Shown here one piece after another: positions 21,347 to 24,592 of a DNA stretch of 24,592 nucleotides; position 1 is the first letter of the stretch, and every line of letters begins with the position of its first letter. The translations under genes were made by a program, and so were the position numbers. The notes beneath the pieces were generated by a model, which saw nothing but the letters and a program-made list of their open reading frames with translations, was not told the DNA's origin and did no database searches. The stretch comes from an uncultured bacterium (GTDB taxonomy: Bacteria > Bacillota > Clostridia > Oscillospirales > Acutalibacteraceae): the NCBI GenBank assembly GCA_905215055.1, contig CAJMOH010000041.1:1-24592 (forward strand). The letters are read 5' to 3'.

Positions 21347-22530
21347 AAAAGTCGAAAACAGGAGCCATCGCTCTGGGCGTGGCCTTTGTGTGGTTCACCA
21401 CTCACTTTGGCGGCGGCTTCGCTTCCGGCGCCCAGATTTACAGCTATTTTGTCCGGTATGGCGCCTGGTGCATTCTCATGCCTGTGCTGGCCATGGCCTA
21501 TAACGGCGTGTTTTTCGCTTACAGCCTGCGGTTTGCCAGAAAGCACCAAACCTATGATTACCGCTCCTACAACAACGCCTTTTACGGCAAATACGCCCCC
21601 ATCTTCTCCAATCTCTTTGAGCTGCTGTACTTGTGCGTGATGTGCGTGGCGCCGGCGGTAGCCTTTGCCACAGGGGGCGCCACTCTCAGCCAGCTGACGG
21701 GTCTGCCCTATCTGCTGTGTACCCTTCTCATAGGGGTGTTCATCTTTGTGGTGGCTATTTTTGGCACGGACCTGGTGCGCAGGGTAGCTTCGGTCCTGTC
21801 TGTTTGCATCATCGCTGGGCTGTTTGTGGTCTATATTCCCAACATCGCCGTAAACTTTTCCCAGATTGGTTCTGCTGTTCAGCAGATGGGGGAGGAGCAG
21901 CTGGGCGTCGGCCCGGCCCTGTATTCCGCCTTTTTGTACGGCACCTTCCAGCTCTCGAACATTGCCGTGTTTGTCCAGCATGCCAAGTCCTTTGAGAAGC
22001 CGGGAGACGCCCTGAAAAGCATGGGAGTGGGAGTGGTTATCAACGCTCTGATGATGGTCATGGTGGTGCTGGGTCTGATGACCATTTATACCAATCCGGA
22101 AACCGCTTCTCAAAGCGTACCTACCCTGTTTATGGTGGAAAACGGAGTGGGCGTTTCCTTCATGACGCCCCTTATCTCCCTGCTGATTATTTTGGGAGCT
22201 GTGTCTACGGCTGTAAACATGGTGGCAGCCATGGTGAAGCGTGTCTGCGGAGAGTCCGCGGACCTGGCTCAGAGACAGGGAAGGTCCCGCCTGCGTGTCA
22301 CCAAAAAGGAGGTTCTTGCCGCCCTGATCTGCTGTGTGGTGGATTTCGGTATCGCCCAGTTTGGCCTGCTGAACCTGATCCAAAAGGCTTACAGCGGCAT
22401 CGCTTATCTGGCCATTCCGGTCATCCTTATTCCGTATATCGTCCACATGATCGTCACTCGCTTTGATACCAAATCCTCCGCACTAAAGAAATCGAGAGAC
22501 GTTTCGCAGGAGAACGGGCCGCTTAGATGA
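21343..22530 (+). CDS. YkvI-family membrane transporter, predicted tryptophan-responsive
   Basis: This 395-residue protein has about ten membrane helices and begins MKKSKTGAIALGVAFVWFTT, followed by HFGGGFASGAQ. The glycine-rich GGGFASG motif in the first helix is typical of YkvI proteins, which are distantly related to amino-acid/cation symporters of the APC type. Further helices include LLGVFIFVVAIFGTD-like and IPVILIPYIVHMIV segments. It is coupled to the dehydrogenase gene by an ATGA overlap, and the only promoter seen lies before the tryptophan T-box. Because T-boxes usually control tRNA ligases, biosynthesis or transport of the cognate amino acid, import of tryptophan or a close derivative is the best prediction. 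A co-substrate of the dehydrogenase is the alternative. Confidence 0.85.
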   Translation: MKKSKTGAIALGVAFVWFTTHFGGGFASGAQIYSYFVRYGAWCILMPVLAMAYNGVFFAYSLRFARKHQTYDYRSYNNAFYGKYAPIFSNLFELLYLCVMCVAPAVAFATGGATLSQLTGLPYLLCTLLIGVFIFVVAIFGTDLVRRVASVLSVCIIAGLFVVYIPNIAVNFSQIGSAVQQMGEEQLGVGPALYSAFLYGTFQLSNIAVFVQHAKSFEKPGDALKSMGVGVVINALMMVMVVLGLMTIYTNPETASQSVPTLFMVENGVGVSFMTPLISLLIILGAVSTAVNMVAAMVKRVCGESADLAQRQGRSRLRVTKKEVLAALICCVVDFGIAQFGLLNLIQKAYSGIAYLAIPVILIPYIVHMIVTRFDTKSSALKKSRDVSQENGPLR

Positions 22531-22559
22531 TACGGTAGAAGCCTCAAAGGGGGATAGGA

Positions 22560-22700
22560 AGACCACCTGTGCACCCTAGCTTTCGAAAAATTGGGGAATA
22601 CACGGGCCTGAGTCTCAGCACAGGGCGGAAGTACGTTACTCAACTGGAGCACAAACACATAATTGGGACTTCGCCAGCCATTGTGCTAACAGGGAATTGG
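22560..22700 (+). pseudogene. Fragment of a helix-turn-helix protein
   Basis: In one frame this stretch reads VHPSFRKIGEYTGLSLSTGR, then KYVTQLEHKHII. That is a recognisable HTH of the kind found in plasmid- and phage-derived proteins (HPSxRxIxxxTGxxxxTxxKYVxxLE). No start with a ribosome site precedes it, and the frame loses family likeness after GTSPAI. It is a remnant. A second fragment of the same type lies at about 22930-23020. Confidence 0.55.
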
Positions 22701-22820
22701 TCTCTAGCACATCGATGTCAACTGAGAGACAACCACGAAGGTCATCATCAATGTTCAGGAATGATAGTGGTGCGGGTTAGATGTTGTAGTCCCGATCTTT
22801 TCAAAATTGCATTTCTATGC

Positions 22821-22850
22821 AATGCCGGGAGCGATCCCGGCATTTTGTTT
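22821..22850 (+). terminator. Rho-independent terminator downstream of the transporter
   Basis: AATGCCGGGA (22821-22830) and TCCCGGCATT (22835-22844) form a perfect 10-bp stem with a GCGA loop, followed by TTTGTTT. It stands 290 bases after the transporter stop and is the first good plus-strand terminator after the T-box operon, with the HTH remnant in between. Confidence 0.82.
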
Positions 22851-22869
22851 ACCCCAAGAGATACTTGGA

Positions 22870-22907
22870 CCACCTCAAAATTTGCGAGACAGTAAACAAA
22901 GAAAAGG
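22870..22907. repeat. 38-bp imperfect direct repeat, copy A
   Basis: It shares CCACCTCAAAA, TTTGCG/ATTGCG and AGTAAACAAAGAAAAGG with copy B at 23026-23063 (33 of 38 bases by eye). The copies are 156 bases apart in the same orientation and enclose the second HTH fragment. Confidence 0.8.
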
Positions 22908-22924
22908 GCTTCGCCAAATCTGGG

Positions 22925-23020
22925 AGGACAAGAAAACACATCAATGCTGGCCCAGCATCAGGCGCATAAGCCAGAACACGGGCATGGGCGCCAACACGGT
23001 GGCCAAGTACATATGTCAGG
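22925..23020 (+). pseudogene. Second helix-turn-helix fragment
   Basis: The frame reads LRQIWEDKKTHQCWPSIRRI, then SQNTGMGANTVAKYICQ, an HTH of the same family as the fragment at 22560-22700. It is bounded on both sides by the 38-bp direct repeats, and no full-length gene can be built around it. An open frame of 134 codons spans the region (22807-23211), but the part outside the HTH has low-quality composition and includes both repeats. I treat it as debris, not a gene. Confidence 0.5.
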
Positions 23021-23025
23021 TACCC

Positions 23026-23063
23026 CCACCTCAAAAATTGCGGTGGAGTAAACAAAGAAAAGG
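23026..23063. repeat. 38-bp imperfect direct repeat, copy B
   Basis: This is the partner of copy A at 22870-22907. In this copy the ends CCACC and GGTGG (23026-23030 and 23042-23046) also form an inverted repeat, which copy A lacks. Confidence 0.8.
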
Positions 23064-23257
23064 AAAATTTTTCGAGAGGCGTGCAGCATGGCTAAGCGCA
23101 AGTGGGCCGCACGTGGTGCTGACACGCAAAAAACGGAAAGATGGGGTGCGGTTTTGGTGCTGGATTTTGGAAAGTCGGTGCGAAGAAATGACGCAGGACG
23201 GGGACATATAGGGCATAGGCAGTGAAAAACTAGACCCTGGCCAAGGCAACATAGGTA
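23064..23257. other. Region without a recognisable gene
   Basis: Plus-strand frames here are short and resemble no family. It separates the repeat cluster from the minus-strand terminator and probably belongs to the same decayed accessory DNA. Confidence 0.4.
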
Positions 23258-23258
23258 C

Positions 23259-23298
23259 GAAAAATCCCCAGGCCATGCGATTTTCGCAGAGCCTGGGG
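23259..23298 (-). terminator. Rho-independent terminator of the minus-strand XRE operon
   Basis: CCCCAGGC (23266-23273) pairs with GCCTGGGG (23291-23298). The inner TGCGA/TCGCA (23276-23280, 23284-23288) extends the stem with a TTT loop. Read on the minus strand the stem is followed by ATTTTT. It lies about 160 bases downstream of the small gene ending at 23456. Confidence 0.78.
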
Positions 23299-23455
23299 AC
23301 AAGTGGATTGTGTTTTCTTTCCAAAAATGATGCGCCTGGCTAAAAGGAAGGCGAAAAGCCCAGGTTTTATGCGGCTTTTCCTTGATTTCAGTTTTTGAAT
23401 CATGCGACTTTCCAAAAAAGATGTAGAAAATGCTGGCGATTTAAGCATCGGGCGG

Positions 23456-23704
23456 CTACTCGGATTCAAGTGGATCGTCTATTCCGTATTCCGAGTGAAC
23501 CAGTATCAGATCTCCATCCGCATCTTTGCAGAACGTATTTTCCTCATAGAAGACGGAGCATTGAAACCGTCCATTCTCAAACCTTGGCACAGCGTAGTAC
23601 AATCGATTGACAAGAATGTTTTCATCTTCATGAATGTCAAAATTCTCCAGGGGAACAGCACTTTTCTGCTCTCTCGTGGGTATATACGGTGTTTTTGTCT
23701 GCAT
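23456..23704 (-). CDS. Small protein of unknown function downstream of an XRE regulator
   Basis: This 82-residue acidic protein (MQTKTPYIPTREQ, then FDIHEDENILVNRLYYAVPR) has no signal peptide or membrane segment. The ATG at 23704 has AGGAGG about 10 bases upstream and lies 2 bases after the stop of the XRE gene, so the two form an operon. No family is recognised. The mix of short strands (YYAVPRFENGRFQCSVFYEE) suggests a small beta-containing fold. By position it may be a partner, antagonist or effector of the regulator, which is inference. Confidence 0.68.
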   Translation of the reverse strand: MQTKTPYIPTREQKSAVPLENFDIHEDENILVNRLYYAVPRFENGRFQCSVFYEENTFCKDADGDLILVHSEYGIDDPLESE

Positions 23705-23706
23705 GG

Positions 23707-23973
23707 TCAGGCAACCTCCTGGGAATGGGCTTTTTCTACCATCTGGCCAAAGGAGCGGGTGAAAGAGATGATTTCTTGGTCGGAGAGCAGGTATAGGAAC
23801 AGGATGATCGTTATGGTGGACGGCTTGTGGACGCCCCGTTCCAACTTCTGATAGTTTCGCGTGCTCAGACACAGCTTTTCTGCCAGTCTTTCCTGAGTGA
23901 GTTCCATTTTTATACGAAACTCCCGGATGCGAACGACCCAAAAGGCGAGAAACAAGCTCTCGTGCTTTCGCAA
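23707..23973 (-). CDS. XRE-family helix-turn-helix regulator
   Basis: This is an 88-residue protein with a Cro/CI-type HTH (RIREFRIKMELTQERLAEKL, then CLSTRNYQKLERGVHKPS) and a short C-terminal tail. The TTG at 23973 is chosen because AGGAGG lies 8 bases before it; a TTG two codons earlier would overlap that spacing, and no ATG stands before the HTH with a better site. It is followed 2 bases later by the small gene ending at 23456. A perfect palindrome (24049-24064) lies upstream and may be its own operator. A HipA-like gene precedes it on the same strand beyond a terminator. Confidence 0.85.
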   Translation of the reverse strand: MRKHESLFLAFWVVRIREFRIKMELTQERLAEKLCLSTRNYQKLERGVHKPSTITIILFLYLLSDQEIISFTRSFGQMVEKAHSQEVA

Positions 23974-24048
23974 AAGCAAGACCTCCTACCACAGCTACCG
24001 ATGTTTTTGCCAACAGGAAAATCTTACCAATCCATACAGCAGTCTACC

Positions 24049-24064
24049 ACGTCCTATGGGACGT
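24049..24064. promoter_or_regulatory. Candidate operator palindrome
   Basis: ACGTCC and GGACGT are perfect 6-bp arms with a 4-base spacer. On the minus strand TTGACA (24074-24069) precedes it and an extended -10-like TGGTAGACT follows, although the spacing of 22 bases is not optimal. A dimeric XRE repressor bound here would block that promoter. Confidence 0.45.
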
Positions 24065-24111
24065 ATTTTGTCAATTCTTGTGGAGAACCCTATATTTTTA
24101 TTGTATCATAG

Positions 24112-24148
24112 ATAAAAAGGAAGCTACAACGATCACCGTTGCAGCTTC
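24112..24148 (-). terminator. Rho-independent terminator of the HipA-like gene
   Basis: Bases 24120-24131 pair with 24137-24148 (12 bp including one G-T pair on the minus strand, 5-base loop). The minus strand then reads CTTTTTATC. It begins about 20 bases after the stop at 24171. Confidence 0.88.
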
Positions 24149-24170
24149 TTGTTATGGGTAGTTGCGCTTT

Positions 24171-24592
24171 TTAGTGTTGCTGCCCCATCCCATACTCCGC
24201 CGCCACATTTTCCTCCACATCGTTCTCTGTGGAATCTATCTGGGGTTGCTGGGTGAGGATGAAAGTCTCCAGCATCTGGATGCGTTGATTCACTGAGGCG
24301 ACGATTGCTTCCACCCGCTCCTTGTCGATGAATTCCTCCGCTCCTGTGAACACTTCCCGGATGTCCTGGTCAACGTCGTCCAGCTTGGAGAGGTCAAGCC
24401 AGTCAAAAGAGGTCACCATCCGCAGCTGATCTTGGTGGGTTTTCTTAAAGGGCTTGCAGGAGATATTTCGTCCGGAACGGATTTGGGGTGTCAGCTTGTC
24501 GTAGCCCAGGGAGGAGCCGCTGTCGTAAATGGGCGCCGGCCCCAGCCATTCCAGGGTATCCGGGTTACGGAGCAGCCCGAAGTTATTGAAGT
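24171..24592 (-). CDS. HipA-like kinase domain protein, C-terminal part
   Basis: The frame is open to the window edge, so the start lies beyond it. About 139 residues are visible: FNNFGLLRNPDTLEW, then GPAPIYDSGSSLGYD, then RNISCKPFKKTHQDQLRMV. These resemble the C-terminal catalytic region of HipA-like Ser/Thr kinases, where an NFG segment follows the catalytic loop and the AP.YD.GSS segment carries the metal-binding aspartate. The final 60 residues are an acidic helical tail (ERVEAIVASVNQRIQMLE). HipA proteins are toxins or regulators that often pair with an XRE antitoxin. Here the XRE gene at 23707-23973 lies downstream behind a terminator, so pairing is not certain. Confidence 0.7.
   Translation of the reverse strand, partial: FNNFGLLRNPDTLEWLGPAPIYDSGSSLGYDKLTPQIRSGRNISCKPFKKTHQDQLRMVTSFDWLDLSKLDDVDQDIREVFTGAEEFIDKERVEAIVASVNQRIQMLETFILTQQPQIDSTENDVEENVAAEYGMGQQH

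Noticed and set aside
22807..23211. 134-codon open frame spanning the direct repeats
   Set aside because: It includes both repeat copies and the terminator tail, and only the central HTH fragment resembles a protein; called debris.
1..24592. CRISPR array, tRNA or rRNA genes
   Set aside because: I saw no regularly spaced repeats, tRNA cloverleaf with CCA-type ends, or rRNA signature anywhere. The only regular repeat pair is the 38-bp one, with two copies.

Overview
The window looks like chromosome from a gut-type, Gram-positive clostridium, probably Oscillospiraceae-like (inference). Visible support: GC-rich protein-coding DNA, strong AGGAGG ribosome sites, TTGACA/TATAAT-type promoters, S-layer-homology (SLH) proteins, a T-box leader, a lipoprotein signal and IS256 debris.

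Layout. Bases 1-323 are the C-terminus of an SLH surface protein with its terminator. A 399-residue regulator (435-1634, +) carries a DNA-binding domain at each end. Two minus-strand ABC export modules follow. The first (5141 down to 1934) is a permease with a large ectodomain, an ATPase and a small membrane protein. The second (8451 down to 5501) is two FtsX-type permeases and a LolD/MacB-type ATPase behind a good promoter. A plus-strand operon (8829-13032) encodes a lipoprotein that fuses a substrate-binding domain to a VWA domain, an XpaC-like membrane protein, a second substrate-binding-like protein and a DUF3592-like membrane protein. A 917-residue beta-helix/SLH protein (13285-16038) has its own promoter, structured leader and terminator.

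From about 16.2 to 19.4 kb the DNA is decayed. It holds an internally deleted IS256-family transposase, a two-cupin pseudogene with two in-frame stops, a frameshifted amino-acid ABC permease, a truncated second permease, and a MalY/PatB-type C-S lyase gene that has lost its normal start. This looks like a broken sulfur-amino-acid uptake and cleavage operon.

The most informative system lies at 19.9-22.5 kb. A T-box leader with a tryptophan (TGG) specifier and a matching TGGC T-box precedes a glycerol-dehydrogenase-like metal-dependent dehydrogenase and a YkvI-family membrane transporter that overlap by ATGA. The prediction is tRNA-Trp-controlled uptake and possibly conversion of tryptophan or a related compound.

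The right end (22.5-24.6 kb) is AT-richer accessory DNA. It holds two decayed helix-turn-helix fragments, a 38-bp direct repeat, a minus-strand XRE regulator with a small partner protein, and the C-terminal part of a HipA-like kinase running off the window.
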